The notes under the pieces are model-generated. The model saw only the letters and a program-made list of their open reading frames with translations, was not told the origin of the DNA and searched no databases. A DNA stretch of 64,000 nt, from assembly GCA_964247055.1 (NCBI GenBank), contig OZ176052.1, positions 186,001 through 250,000 of the forward strand. The letters are read 5' to 3'. How positions within the stretch are numbered: position 1 is the stretch's first letter; every line of letters begins with the position of its first letter. Of the stretch, positions 46,601 through 59,744 are shown one piece after another. Source of the stretch: Paragordius varius (taxonomy: Eukaryota; Nematomorpha). Position numbers and translations under genes: made by a program.

Positions 46601-49600
46601 TTTGGATTGAAAAATAGAATGTTGGATAGTAAATTGAAATTATACGGACAAAATGTAAAAATATTAAAACAAATATTTTTATCTAAAAGACACTTAAAAC
46701 CTTAATTCTCATATTAGCTAGTTAGTTACAATAAAGAATTGATTGTGATACCAGTATATATTTCTATTCTATACATTAAGGTTAAAACAATGAGTGTTAT
46801 TCAAAATAAACAGTGTTTAAAAAGAATGGTTTTCTTTTAGAAAAAAAAAATTGTCTTTATATTTTTACATATTGTCCGTATATCAAATTTTTACTGTATT
46901 TTAATATATATATATATATATATTTACTGAAAACTTTTTTAAAAAAGTAATTTTTTTTGAAAAATTTCGAAATATTTTTTTACCAGCTTTGGCTAGGTTA
47001 GTTGCGGCGACCAACGCATCCTGTGTTAAAGATCCAGCTTTTTGTCCATATCTAAATAAATAATGTAAAAAATGCGTTTTAAAATAAACTATTCTGTAAT
47101 ACAAATTATTGACAATCATGCTGGCCTATTCACTTATCGTTAGCCAATTGGTAATACATTAGCGTATGATAAAAAACAAATTTCGTCCATAATTAAATAA
47201 ACAAATTCGTTTTAAGGGTAGGGTGAAAAATTGTTAAATTTCAACATTTTATTGTTTTTACCCATACCCTACTGTATTTTAATGGGCACATGTGCACACT
47301 GTATTAAATATCATTTATATATTAAAGTATTATTATAATCAATTGTTGGTTTTTAAATTTGTTAATTTTAAAATTATATCATATTATATAACATATATAG
47401 TGTTAAAAATGGAAACAATTAAATTTTTTTTAATATATCTATAAACAGTAAAATATCCTTAAATTTATTAAATTAAATTGAAAAAAAAATCTTTTAGTTT
47501 AAAATCATTTAAAAAATATCTGACTTGTATTTAACTATTCGAACAGTTTCATCAGCTAAACTGGAGGCCAGAGCGGTTCCCGCCATTTCAAGGTTCAAAA
47601 AAACTGTACTAACTCCTATATATGTGACATTAAAGTTATTTATAAAGACAAAATTATTTTAAAAAAAATCCCTTGAAAATTTTAAATTTAACCCTAAAAC
47701 TAAATTATACGCATTTTCGAATGATATATATATATCTATATATTTATTGATATTTTGAAAAAAAAATGAAATTTTGTTTCAATACATTAAAAATGATTAA
47801 CTATGCCATAAAGAAATATTTATATTATATCAATAATAATGATTGTAATAAGCCCAAAAACAATTAATTTATTTTTGTAGAATGAATTTGAAATGTTTAA
47901 GCTATTTTGAACTTTTAAGCGTAATTTAAAATGTTTAAAAATAAAGGACTTAATTTGCTTTTTTACATAAAAAATGCTCTTTTCATTTTACCGTAAAAAT
48001 TAAAATTATACTATGGACAAAATGCAAAAATATAGAGACAATTTTTTTTTCAAAAGACAACCCCACACTTTTTTAAACCTTTATTTATCCTATAAAAAAC
48101 ATTAATTACAATCATAAAATACATAATTAATTGTGTTACCTATTTACATTTCTATATTATACTTTGTAGTTTAAAACAATGAAGGTTTTTATTAAAAAAT
48201 CAAGATTAAAAAAGTATGGGGTTGTCTTTTTGAAAAAAATATTTGGCTTTATATTTTCACGTTTTGTCCATAGTATAATTTCAATTGTATATTTGTCTTT
48301 TTAAATTCTGAATTTAGAATCGATTATATTATATTTCCTTTTAGCAAAAAAAATTTAAATATTACTTTTTATGGCATTTTAACGTAAATTTCCGTTAAAT
48401 TATAAGACTAAATTATATATATATAGCTACAAATCGATACTTATTAAAGATAAAAAAATTTTAAAATGTTCAATTAATATAAAAAATTTCAATATCATTT
48501 AAAAAAACTATTAAAAAATAAAAAATGTTCAATTTCTAAAAATTTGAAATCAAACCAATAATAGATTGTTCAGCAATATCCAACACTTGATCAACGAAAT
48601 GATCAGCCTTTTCTCGACTAACAATACGTTGCGGTATAAAGATGGTGGATTTTTTAACATAGGGGGCCAGCCATTGGGCTAATTTTACAGTCATGCTTCC
48701 AAACTTTTTAACTAAAACACCATAAATCAAAATAAAATTCAAGATAAAAAAATTATAGATTTATTGAAAATTTGTTTTTAAATATTGTTTTAAAAAAGTT
48801 TTTTTTATATTTTTTATAAATTTTAATAATATATATAGATAAAAATGATTTGCAAGATAATAGATATTAATAAGCAAAAATCTTGATAAAAATAAGGAAA
48901 TCCTTAAAACAATCAATTTTTTAGAAACTCCCTTTTTTTATCCAAAAATAATTAATAGGTATATCGATATAAATTAAATTTTTTTTCTTACATTTGAAAA
49001 AATGGAATCAACATTTCAACTAGAACCCAAAAAAATAGCTGGAAAAACTACATTTTTTTTAAAAAAATCACTAATTTGATAATATATATAACATTTACTC
49101 GAATTCACCCTTGAACAATTCAAATTCCCCCTCGAACAAATCAAATTTACCCTAAAATAAATTATGTGTTTTCGGGGTAATATAACTCATAATTAATAAA
49201 AAATATATTCTTATGGCAGAGTTTATTATTTTTTCAGTATTATATTCATTTTCAACGTAATTTCATTTTTTTTGAATATATAAAAATATAGGTAATTTTT
49301 AATCTTAAAAAACACATAATTTTAGGGTGAATTTATTTAAGGGGGGATTTAAACCATTATATATATATATATATATATATAAATAAACCATCACCAACAC
49401 TTTTAAGGAATTATAATATTATAAAATATTATAAAATAAAAAATTAATAAAAAAAATTATAAATACCACTGTAATTTGTAACTCTCAGAGCGTAAGAACT
49501 AGCCTTTCGGGCAGCAAAAGCAGCTGTTCGAGTGATTGGCCCAACTTGAATGGGTTGAACAGCTGGCGTTATTCGATCTTGCAGCTGGTCAGCACCTTGT

Positions 49601-52600
49601 CGAATAATTTGTTCGGCTTTTTCTGTGATGTACAACACATTCCGTGAAACCCAATCCGTACCTTTGAAAAAAAACAAAAAAAAGCTTTACAGTAAAAGTT
49701 TGAAATTTAGTAGAAACCTAAAAAGAAAAATATTTTTTAATATAATATAAAATCTTATTTTTTATACTAACTTTAGCTTTTATAAATATATAAAATGGTA
49801 ATACATTTTAATTTTAAGGACAAAATATAATATAAAGTAAAATATATATATTTTTGGTATTAAAAACAGCATTATAATTTGAAACCTTATGTTTTTATTT
49901 CAAAATCAGGTGTTTATAGGAAAAAGAAATGTACAGAAAAAATTGAAATTTTAAGGGCAAAGTGAGGAAAAAACAATCATATTTTTTATAAAACTTTGCA
50001 TTCCTATAGTATAAACTATAATATTTTGTTGCGAAATATATAATACTATACCGGGATCTATTTTTAAAGCCTTAGTTTTTGAAATCATTAAAATTGGTGT
50101 ATTTAAATAGGAGTTTTTGCAAATAAATGGTTTAAAACTATATTTTTTTATTATCGTATTGATTTATGATTTTATTCTCTAAATTGATATAAAATATATA
50201 TCTCTTCCGATATTCCTGTGTCATTTTTGCCCCCCAAAAAATAAAATTTTAACTTTTGAACCAAATAGGAAAGTATATTTCTACCATATTAAAAAATTCA
50301 AAAAGTTACTTAAAAAAATTGGTTAATAATTTTTTAAACATTTACAGAAAAATAAGTAAACCAGAAAATTTCAACGAAAAAAAATTACCATTTATAATAT
50401 TTTGACATATTTTAGGACCAAATTCTTGACTTTGAGGTAAGGATGAATAAGCCGGTGGGGGTTGACCTTCACCCCAAGGTTTAGGAGTTACGCCTATAAA
50501 GACATATAAAAAGACAAAATATAAAAAAAATTATAAGGACAAAATTAACAAAAAAAAGTAAAGAATTTAAAATTATATAAAATTAAATAAGTAATTGTTG
50601 TAGGATATAAGTTTTATTACCGTTTATTAATGAAAGAGCAAAATATTATTATATATATCAAAATTAGATTATAAAAGTATATTGTTTTTATAAAAGAAAA
50701 CCATATAAAACTCTAACAATATTTTTTTTCAATATTTGAAAAAAAAAATTATGTTAACCAAACCCCAATTATAAATATTGTTAATCAAAACATTTCAATA
50801 TTTTAAGTATGTAACAATAACAGACCTAATTTTATCAAAATAGGATATTTTAATATTAAACAATCATACTTTGTTTTGTGGTAACATATTTATCAAGATT
50901 GTTTAATATATTTCCCAGATGATAAATCAACTTGATTGATTGTAACTTTTTTATCAAAATATCTTTTACGGCAAAAAAATTATTTAATATATTTTAACAA
51001 AATCTGAAAATTTCATTTAAAAATTTAAATAATTTTAAAATTAAAATTTTAAAAAGAAAAAAAAAGTAAAAAAACCATGTTGATAAGACAAAGGCGGCGG
51101 TACAGCTGGCAATGGAGGTCTAAATTTCTTTAGTTTGTTTAAGTCCTCTGATGAGGGTCTGTAATAATCAGCTGATTCTGGAATCAGATCTTCTAGACTG
51201 GTTCCTTCAGAAGCGCCATCTGAAAAAAATTATATTAATGAAAAAATTTTTATAAAAAAAAAATGTAAATAAAATGTTTTTTTTATAAAAATAGATATTT
51301 ATAACCCTTAAAAGTTAATTATATAACCTAAATGATAACTGATATGTCAAATATAAGGTTGAAAGTTTGTTCTTTATTTAAAATTGTAATAAAATCAAAG
51401 CATAAAAAGTATGGTTTTTTGTATTTATTAAATAAAATATTTGCCTGATAATTTTATTTTAGTTTTAATTTTAACTTTAATTTTCGGTAAAAATTTAATT
51501 ATTTTACAGGAGTTTAACTTAAAATAAAAAAGACCAATCTTTGGAGGGTAAAATAAGTCTTAATTTATTATATAATCATTATAAATTATGTAAAAAACTA
51601 ACAATAAACACATCTTTAAAAACTCATAAAAAAGGCAATAAATTAGGATATGACAGTATTTTAATAATTAAAATCTTTTAAAAATTTGCTTTTCAAAAAA
51701 AATTCTGTTTCAAATAAATAAAATATTTGGTTTTTCGTATAATTACAAACTTTGCGTGGCTTCAGAAGGGGGAATCTGTTTAAAAAGCGCCCATTCATTT
51801 AACAGCTGTTCAAATCGAATTCTCAATTCCGGATCCACTTGGCGGGAAAGTACGACACCAACATATGATTCTAAAAATATATTTAAGTTAATTCAGTTAT
51901 TATAATTAAACGGAAAAAAACTATTAGCTAACCCTTAAACTAAAAAAAAGTTTTATAAAAATTGTATTTTTCTTTTTTACTTTTGTAGAACAAATATATG
52001 AAAGACAAATTATAAACTTATTAACTAAAACACAATTCTATCTCCTACTTGTTGTGATAAAACATCTAAAAAAAGAAATTACTTTTTATAATTGGGCATT
52101 ATATGAATTACAACGCTTTTAGATTTTCATAATCTTTTTTATCTATTAATATCCATTAAATTTATTTTTTCTTTTGCAAAACCAATTAATAAAAGTCAAA
52201 AATATATATCAACAATACAATTCTATACCCTACTTGTTGTGGAAAAATAAAATTCTATCTCTAAAAATGGAAATTACTTTAAATAATTAAGCAACATTAT
52301 ATTAATTACAACGCTTTTAGGTTTTCATAATTGTTTGTATCTATTAATATTCATTAATATATTTCCGTTAATTTTTTTGAAATAAATATACCCTAAATAT
52401 ATCTTTTACTCAATTTAACAACAAAACTTAATTATATTTAATTAATAACTAAATAGAAAAATTATTGACTTTAAATAAAAAAAATTATATAGAGAGTCTT
52501 TTTTATATTTCAAAAAAAATACTTCCAGAAAGGTCAGTTAGATCAGGAAACATATACGCTCCAATAGCATCTTTGAGAACAGGTGATTGGCCCGGAAACA

Positions 52601-55165
52601 GTGGGTATATCCAATGAGCCACGTGCAAAACAGCTGGTGGCACGTGATGACCAGCTGGCTTGGCAGTGGTCACGTGATCGGCATTATTAGGTGCTGCTTT
52701 TGATTGGCTGGCATTTAACGATGATTCATCATCTGGGATTTGAGAAACATCCCTAATCACATTCTCATGCCGTTCATCAATCTGAAAATTCATAAAAAAA
52801 ATGTTAAACTGCAAAAATCCAAAAAATTAAAAATGGAAATATCTAATATGCCTAAAATATGAAAAATCAATTTTTACAAAAATAAGGTATATAGTTCTTT
52901 TAATTACGTACATAAATAATCAATATTATAAAAGCGATCCTGGATTTAAAAGATACAAATTCTAAGAAAAAATGAACTTATTCTCAACAAAAAGTTTAAT
53001 ACTAATCCATTTTTAATTGCTAAATATGATAAATTAAGGATAAAAATATGTGTTGTCTTTTTTAAAATTAGCAGATTTTTAATTTATGAGTTTAAGATTG
53101 GTTTGCAACAAATGCATATTCACGCTTTAATGTTAGTAATTCACTAATTTTATATATTACAATCTAAAAAACTGATAATTCCTTTCACAAAAAGACTTTA
53201 CTTTTTGATTTTAAGACTAATTATCAATATACAAAACTTTTTTCATTTTTATATTTTATTTTAAATCTTTTTGAAAACTCATTTATAAAGAAAACTAAAA
53301 ACCTTAAAAATTTTAAGGGGGCTAGGCCCCTCAGGCGACGTTACATTATTGTGATCATCAATGAAGAACAGTTGAACGCCCTTATTTATAGCCAGTAATA
53401 ATTCTGCGTTTGGGAGTTCTTTAGAATTTGCAGGATTTTCAGCATAGTAATAATCTGTAGATCCATATTCAGGAGAATTTGCAGAATTGCTATTATTCTA
53501 AGAGTTTTTTGATAAATTTTTAAATTAAAAAATTTCTTGAGTTAATTTAGAGAAAAAATCACAGTAAAATGGTTATAAAATAAAAGACAAAACATATACA
53601 TTAAACAGAAAAAATTTTTAATATAAATAAAAAATTTTGATATTACACAAAAAAAGGTAATACACTCAACTTTATAACAATTGATATATCATAGAAATCA
53701 AGAGTCAAATAATATAGTTTCTTTTCCACATACAAAAAAAATTCAAGTCTTTTTAAGCTTTTATTAAGTTTTGTTTGACCTTATAATTTTAACATTTTAT
53801 ACTAGATACGGATAGTTAAAGTAATTAAAGATCGAAACCGGAACGGTTTTAAGTTAGGGTTCAAGTTTAATATAAATTATTTCTAAAGAACAAACGGTTC
53901 TGAACAAAATCGCAGAGTTTCAAAGAATTTAAGGACAAAAAATTTTTTTAAGCGACAAAATTTAATCGGATATTTTGTTTTTAAATATAGATTTACCCTA
54001 ATTTTAATCATGAAACAAAAATATAAATAAAAACTGTTAATTATTTTATTTTATTAACTATTGGTAAACTATCTAAAATTTACTTTTCCTCTATACTTTA
54101 AAAAAATCAAAATAAAACAAAATTTATGAAACAAATATTATTAAAAAAGTAAAAAAAAATGAAAACATTTTATTTAAATCTCTAAAATTTACTTTTGCTC
54201 TAAACTTTAAAAAAATCAAAATAGAAAATAAAATTTAAACATATATTATTAAAAAATTAGAAAAGTGAAAACATTTTAATTAAATCTGTAATTTCGATTC
54301 CATAAGAAAAATTCTAATTTCGATTTCCTTTATATTCCGATTACTTTTAATTTATCTAAATTTGGCAATCAATAAATTATATAGGCGTGGTTTAATATTA
54401 ATATAATATACGGTAAAATAGCTTAAGGCATATTTCATCAATCTTTAAAAGGTTAGATAAGATAAAATACAATTTGTTACCCAAATAATTTTGAACGAAA
54501 AAAAAACCGTAATTTTTAAGAATTAAAATTATACGGAAGGACAAAACGGTAAAAATATAAAGACAAGAATTTTGTTTTAAAAGTCAACCATGCTTTATAA
54601 ATCTTGAATTAATTAATAAAATAAAACGCATTGTTTTAAACTGCAAAGTCTCTAATAGAGATATATATTACTAACACAATTAATTATTTATTTGTTACGA
54701 TTGTAGTTTAAATAATTTATATATAGGAAAAATTAAGGTTTAGACAAGTATGGGGTTGTTTTTTTTGTAAAAAAATATTTGTCTTTATATTTTTTACGTA
54801 TTATATAATTTTTTTTACTGAAAGGTCATTCTTAGATGAACTTTTAAAATTTTCAAAAATTTCAATTTTTTTATTCAATCATTCATATTAACTTTGATAT
54901 TTCTAAACAATTTCGTTTACAATATAAATATACCATTTACAATTCAAATTTACCCTTAACAAATTAAATTAACCCTAAAAATAAATTATATGTTTTCTGA
55001 CAGCTAATATAATTCATCAATAAGTAATATATTATTATGGTAGAGTTTATTATTTTTTCAGTATTATATTTTAATTTTAAACAAAATTTCATTTTTTAAA
55101 AATATAATTTATTTTAGGGTGAAATTAGATTGTTTAAAAATGAATTTGAACTATAAATGGTATTA

Positions 55166-55196
<31 letters not shown>

Positions 55197-57681
55197 GTGA
55201 AACTAAACAATTTTTAAAATTTTAAAATTTAAATAAATACAATCGAAAAAATATGCAATCTAAACAAAAATACTTGGGTATAATCCGAACTCGAACTCAA
55301 AAATGCCCCCATAAATCGCGCGCGAATAAGGAATTTAAATAAAAATTTTGTTTAAAAAAACTGATCAAAAAAATATATAAATTGTTTTATAAATTAAAAT
55401 AATTTTTAATCAATAAAAGAAACTACACACCTAAAACAATATATATTTATAAATAAAAAAGAAAAACGAAAAAGCCGCCCTCTTTCGTAAAAATAAACAT
55501 AAACAACAACAAAATATTTTGGCACAAATGCAAAACCAATCAATATCAATCAATTAATTTTGTTTAAACATAATATCTATTTATTGGCTATAAAATAAAA
55601 TAAAAAGTATAATTATATATGTTTTGTTAATTTTATAATTATATAAAAATATTTTCTAACCGCAAATTTTAAATATTTACTATTGTAAGCCTACCCTACT
55701 CTTTTAAAATTAGATATTTTATCAATTCAAATTCACCCTTGAACCACAATTTACTAAAATAAATTATGCGTTTTTAAAGATTAAATATTACTTATTTTAT
55801 AAAATTTTATTGAATTTTTTTTAAAATAATCAAAAAATAATATAAACTATGCGCCATAAAGATTTTCATATGAATGATAATGAGTTATATTAGTCGCCCA
55901 AAAACACATAATTTCTTTTTAGGGTAAATTTTAACTATTCAAGGGTAAATTTGAATTGTTCAAGGGTGAATTTGAATTGTAAATGATATATTATATAACT
56001 GGATTCCTGGCAAATTTACGTATATAGCAAAGGCAAACCTAATTTAAAAAAATTATTGCCATTTTTATATGAATACATATTTAAAAAATTAAATTTAAAC
56101 GTAAAAAAAGACTAAAATTTTAGAAAAAAACATATTTTTAACTCAATTTTTTCAAACATAACCATATCGTTTTAACCTGTGAAATAAGGATTATCAATTT
56201 TTTATTTCAGTTTTATTATAAATATTTTCCGTAAAAACTCTCCTTTGACGGCCAATCGTATGAAAAAATTTAATTATGCTTAATAAAAATTTAAATTAAA
56301 TTGATATTAATATTTTTTAAAGTTAATATTTACCATAATAATATTATTGCGTTTTTTAATTATTCTAAGGATATATTTTACACAAAAATTAAAATGATAT
56401 TTTTTAAAAATTTAGCGGGTTCATTACTGCAAAATACCCATAAAATAGTTAATTTTTTGGGGTAGGTTAATTCAAACTTAAAAATACTAAGAATTAACTT
56501 ATTTAAAAAAATGTATATAGATCTGATTATTTCATATCTATAGATATAGAGTCAAAAAATATAGACTTTTTTATAATAAAAAATATTTTATTCACATTAC
56601 TAATGTTTCGTGTTTAAAATTTTAATTTTACTGTAAAATCATTAATTAACGTTGTAAAAAAGACATGGCATTCTAAAATGTATCATGAAATAACTAATGT
56701 AATTCCGCAAATATGTTAAGGGGAATGATTTTTGAAGCTACAATAAAAATCAAACTCCAGATTAGTATCAATTGATATATTTTCCTTTTGGTTGTCTATA
56801 AAACTTTATTATATCTCACTAAACAAAATTCAACATTACCAAGTTTTTTTTAAATTTAAATTTTTCTAAATATAAATTTTAATTTAAAAGATTAATATTT
56901 TTGCATATTTTTCATATTTATCCTATCGATTGAAATTAAAAAATAAATTCAGATATATTCAAGAATTAAGTACTTTTCAACATAGTTTTACCCTTTAAGT
57001 TAAAAAAACTTAAATTTATAAATAATTGAATTAAAATAAAAAAAATGGTTTTTTTACCAATTCATATTTCTCGGTGTTTTGTGATAAATTGTTTGATTCA
57101 AGAAAGTGGATTCGATCTAACGTTTCTTGCCGAGTAACTTTCATTTTAGTAATCAAGTCTTGAGCCTATTAATTATAAATTGTGCAAGAAATATATAAAA
57201 AATTTGATATAAATGGGCCAAATAGTATTTTATATATTGGTTTTTGAAAGATATAGCTTATAAATAAATTGCCATGTAAAAATAAAATTTTTAATATTGA
57301 AAAGCAACAAAATTGTGTATGAATAATATTATTAAAGGTCAATCTTATAAAATATCATATTTTACCCAAATAAAATGTTTTCTTATCAATATTATACCTT
57401 GGATTTTGTAAAAAGAAAAGTTAATTATTTATAATATTTTACCAGAATGCGATCATCTGGATCTTCGAATTTGTCCAGATCGAATGCAAAACTTTTGCCA
57501 AGAATAACTAAACCATCTTTGTAAAATATGAGAGCTTCTCCATAATTACTAGATTCATCAAAATTCAGGGCCTATAAAATTAAATAGAAAAGTAAACTTT
57601 TTCTATGAGATCATAAGCCAACCCATAATTGTAAAGAAAGGCATCAATTAATTTTGGTGTCGAAGCCAAATTTTCCATCAT
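43651..57681 (-). CDS. SPART: Spartin (14 exons)
   Basis: Lipid-droplet and endosome adaptor (human SPG20, Troyer syndrome) with N-terminal MIT domain and C-terminal senescence domain. Exons in transcript order: 57598-57681, 57443-57571, 57058-57165, 53303-53497, 52523-52781, 51751-51870, 51076-51219, 50389-50493, 49467-49661, 48556-48711, 47525-47615, 46984-47051, 44855-45029, 43651-43687; 1866 nt, 621 residues (human 666), all phases consistent. MIT domain: AYDLIEKALNFDESSNYGEA and ALIFYKDGL (~22-55). Middle: GVQLFFIDD and WIYPLFPGQSPVLKDAIGAY then MFPDL, then SYVGVVLSR, as in vertebrate spartin. Senescence domain (~370-600): TDWVSRNVLYITEKAEQIIR, KLAQWLAPYVKKS, VKYKYGQKAGSLTQDALVAA, GYNVNSFGPKAVMLNTARKS. 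Tail RKLEEIGGNAEL. Starts with two adjacent ATGs. If exon 13 is not spliced, the frame stops after three more codons next to a repeat array. Confidence 0.92.
43767..44022. mobile_element. Family A MITE in spartin intron 13
   Basis: TACAGTAAAAATTGAAATTA at the left and AATTTCAATTTTTACTGTAA at the right; about 80 bp from exon 14. Confidence 0.85.
44052..44344. mobile_element. Family A MITE in spartin intron 13
   Basis: GTTATACGGACAAAATGTG at the left; TCTGTATAATTTCTTCACTT then TTTACTGTAA at the right. A further scrap of family A centre follows at 44346-44415. Confidence 0.8.
44418..44850. repeat. Family B 21-24-bp array abutting spartin exon 13
   Basis: About 18 imperfect units in the orientation GTTTAAGGGTGAATTTGAAT, some lengthened to 24 bp by an extra TGT. 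It runs right up to the exon 13 splice donor at 44854. No left arm or TACCATTT end is present. Confidence 0.8.
45040..46575. repeat. 1.5-kb minisatellite in spartin intron 12
   Basis: Roughly 40 irregular units of about 35-40 bp, core GAATTGAATAAATTTTTGTG then GAAAAAAAATTATAGATAGG, with much variation in A-run length. It begins about 10 bp outside the exon 13 acceptor, so the intron's 3' end is almost wholly repeat. Confidence 0.9.
46627..46896. mobile_element. Family A MITE in spartin intron 12
   Basis: ATAGTAAATTGAAATTATAC at the left; GTCCGTATATCAAATTTTTA then CTGTA at the right. Confidence 0.8.
47157..47274. mobile_element. Family E MITE in spartin intron 11
   Basis: TACATTAGCGTATGATAAAA at the left, TTTACCCATACCCTACTGTA at the right; TA flanks; shares the CAGTAGSGTATGG end with 32122-32281. 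Confidence 0.65.
47675..47940. mobile_element. Worn family B element in spartin intron 10
   Basis: TTTAAATTTAACCCTAAAAC then TAAATTATACGCATTTTCG at the left; CAATTAATTTATTTTTGTAG and AATGAATTTGAAATGTTTAA at the right. Both TACCATTT tips are gone. Confidence 0.55.
47991..48286. mobile_element. Family A MITE in spartin intron 10
   Basis: TACCGTAAAAATTAAAATTA at the left; TTTTGTCCATAGTATAATTT then CAATTG at the right. Confidence 0.8.
49089..49362. mobile_element. Family B element in spartin intron 9
   Basis: ATAACATTTACTCGAATTCA with two to three units at the left; AGGGTGAATTTATTTAAGG then GGATTTAAACCATTATATAT at the right, inside a (TA)n run. Confidence 0.65.
52030..52390. repeat. Direct duplication in spartin intron 5
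   Basis: Two ~140-bp copies about 190 bp apart, marked by CAATTCTATCTCCTACTTGT / CAATTCTATACCCTACTTGT and ATTACAACGCTTTTAGATTT / ATTACAACGCTTTTAGGTTT. Confidence 0.75.
54067..54240. repeat. Short direct duplication in spartin intron 3
   Basis: Two copies of CTAAAATTTACTTTTSCTCT then AAACTTTAAAAAAATCAAAA, about 110 bp apart. Confidence 0.6.
54515..54820. mobile_element. Family A MITE in spartin intron 3
   Basis: AATTAAAATTATACGGAAGG at the left; TTTGTCTTTATATTTTTTAC and ATAATTTTTTTTACTG at the right. Confidence 0.75.
54931..55162. mobile_element. Family B element in spartin intron 3
   Basis: TACCATTTACAATTCAAATT at the left; GAATTTGAACTATAAATGG then TATT at the right, followed by (TA)n. Close to a minimal unit, about 230 bp. 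Confidence 0.8.
55716..55988. mobile_element. Family B element in spartin intron 3
   Basis: TTATCAATTCAAATTCACCC at the left (tip worn); two to three units, then GAATTGTAAATGATATA at the right. Carries the AACTATGCGCCATAAAGAT centre block. Confidence 0.75.
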
Positions 57682-57898
57682 TAGTTTACAAAATAATATT
57701 GCTATAACTCAAGAAAATGAGTCATATACCCCAAACCTAATTTTAAAAAATCTGGATCATATGGTAAAATCAAAAACGCGCATGTTATAAATTTTAAATA
57801 TTTCCGTAAAATCCGGTAAATTTTTAAGTTATATTTTGGTTATACACAAGAACGAAACGTGAAAATATTTGAGTACTTTGATTAAATTTTGTCACAAC

Positions 57899-58496
57899 TA
57901 GTGTTATGCATTTGACTGCTTTTTCAAAAAAGTCCAGTCAGACCCGGTCAGACCGTGGTCATGACCACTTTTTACTTAAGTAAGTATAATGCGATATTGT
58001 TAAAATTTGGAATTACACTTCGTTTTACTAATAATGTCATGTCTTTTCTTTAAAATTTGTATTATACATTTTTTTGATATTTATAATTTACATATATTTT
58101 TAATCGAATTTGATCAAGAAATTGTTTTACAATTTTACCTAGTTTGTTTTACACTTTTTCATTATTAAAATATCCAATTATATGATGTTTTCCATTTTTG
58201 GTTCACATATATGGAATTGGTTATTTTGCAAAGTTCTATATTGCTTTGTTTTTCGAAATAACTGGATATGCTTGGATACTTATGTTATGAGGCATGTTTA
58301 ACAATTATTAATATTGTTAAATAATATTTAATTTTTATTTTTTAAAAAACATATCAAAAAAACAATAAAATCTTACTATCTCTCTTCCAAAAAAAATTTA
58401 CTAGCATTTTTTAAAAAACAGCTGTTTTTTTTCAATGTCCATGATCATAAAATAAATAGTCACTGACCTGGTCGTGACTTGGTCAGCCCAATCCTA
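57899..58496. mobile_element. hAT-type non-autonomous element
   Basis: An identical 8-bp flank GTCACAAC stands at 57891-57898 and 58497-58504. The ends are TAGTGTTATGC (left) and, inverted, TAGGATTGGGC (right): imperfect short terminal repeats starting TAG. An 8-bp duplication with TAG..TT ends is the hAT pattern. The 598-bp interior has no coding sequence I recognise. Confidence 0.7.
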
Positions 58497-58504
58497 GTCA
58501 CAAC

Positions 58505-58929
58505 ACAATCAAAATCATTCATGGAATGGGAAATCAAATATCATCACCTAGATTATTTTGAGAATCATTCACAATGTTGAGTTGTTACTCTCACTGGTCG
58601 CTATGAACATTAAGATAATGAACTCTGATTTTGAAAGCCAACTTGTTTATCTTTGTGAACAATATACTTAGGTATAATTTATTTTTGTGATTTAAATGGT
58701 AAATTTTATAAATTAATTTTCAACTTGGTCTCCTCTATACATTGGCAAATACTTGTAACTTTTGGTTAGATATTGTGGTTTTAAACAAAATTTATTTTAG
58801 AACCGAGACTATAATATTATTTCAGAGCCGTTTTATTTTTAATAATTGTGCATATGCTACCACTTTTTTGTTTTAATTATGGTTTAGGCTGAGTTATTAG
58901 ATCGATTAAAAAGAATAAAGCTTGAGAGT
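58505..58929. other. Intergenic DNA
   Basis: No exon or named repeat recognised between the hAT-type element and the LINE fragments. Confidence 0.4.
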
Positions 58930-59705
58930 TTATAGCTAGCAATCAGGAACCTGACAGGTTTGCCCAAAAAATATTTGGGCTCACCATTAAGGATTGGATG
59001 GTCGTCGATACATAATTGAATGGGTCTTAAGTCATTGGAGTGCGATTTATAATTAGGATTATTTTTATGCCAATAGAAGGTAACTTCATAGATCGGGGCT
59101 ATCTCTGATGATAGTAAGGTCGTCCGCGAAGGCCAAGCATGAGGTGAGGGGTCGATTGTTTAGGGCTACGATAATGGGGTTAATACAGAGGTTAAAGATT
59201 AGGCCGGAAAGAGGGCACCCTTGCTTAATTCCTTTAAGATAGGGGATGGGGGGTAGGTAAGGTTTTTATCGATTAAAAATTGCATAGAAGAGTTAAGTAA
59301 AATAAAATTTAAAAGGCTTTCAAGGGGTGGGGGCAGGCCAAGGGACGTTAAAAGTTTGGTGCAGACGGGCAGGGGAATCGAGTCGAAGGCGGCGGAAACG
59401 TCCAGCCATAGAAAGATGGTCTGGTGGTTCGCTGTTCGGGCCTTCGATAAGCGGTTGGAAATGTAATAATTATGTTCCAACACGCCCTCGAAGGGGGAAA
59501 ACCCTTTTTGTTGGGGGGCGATGAGATTGTGGAGGGACACATGGTGGCTGAGGAATTTATGGATGATTTTAGCAAAGATTCGATAAATTATGTTAGAAAT
59601 GGCGATGGGGCGAAAATTGGAGGGGTCGGAGGTGTCACCTTTCTTATGGATTAAGTTAGAAAAAAATTGAAGCCATGCTTTGGGGACAGTTTGGAATATA
59701 AGGCA
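58930..59705 (-). pseudogene. Truncated LINE reverse transcriptase fragment
   Basis: Read on the minus strand: KKGDTSDPSNFRPIAISNII, LIAPQQKGFSPFEGVLEHNY, FLWLDVSAAFDSIP (motif A), [19 protein letters not shown] (motif B), AFADDLTII (motif C) and, near 59010-58960, LCIDDHPILNGEPKYFLG. No N-terminal part, endonuclease or poly-A end found, and at least one frame change lies between motifs A and B. The EHN...WLD pattern suggests the R2/NeSL/Hero side of LINEs; this is tentative. Higher G+C than its surroundings. Confidence 0.8.
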
Positions 59706-59744
59706 GGCATATTTTAAAAATCTTGGAAATAATCACAAAGACGC

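Noticed and set aside
59327-59654. Plus-strand frames of 60-65 residues
   Set aside because: They are shadows of the minus-strand LINE reverse transcriptase, where the motifs are found.
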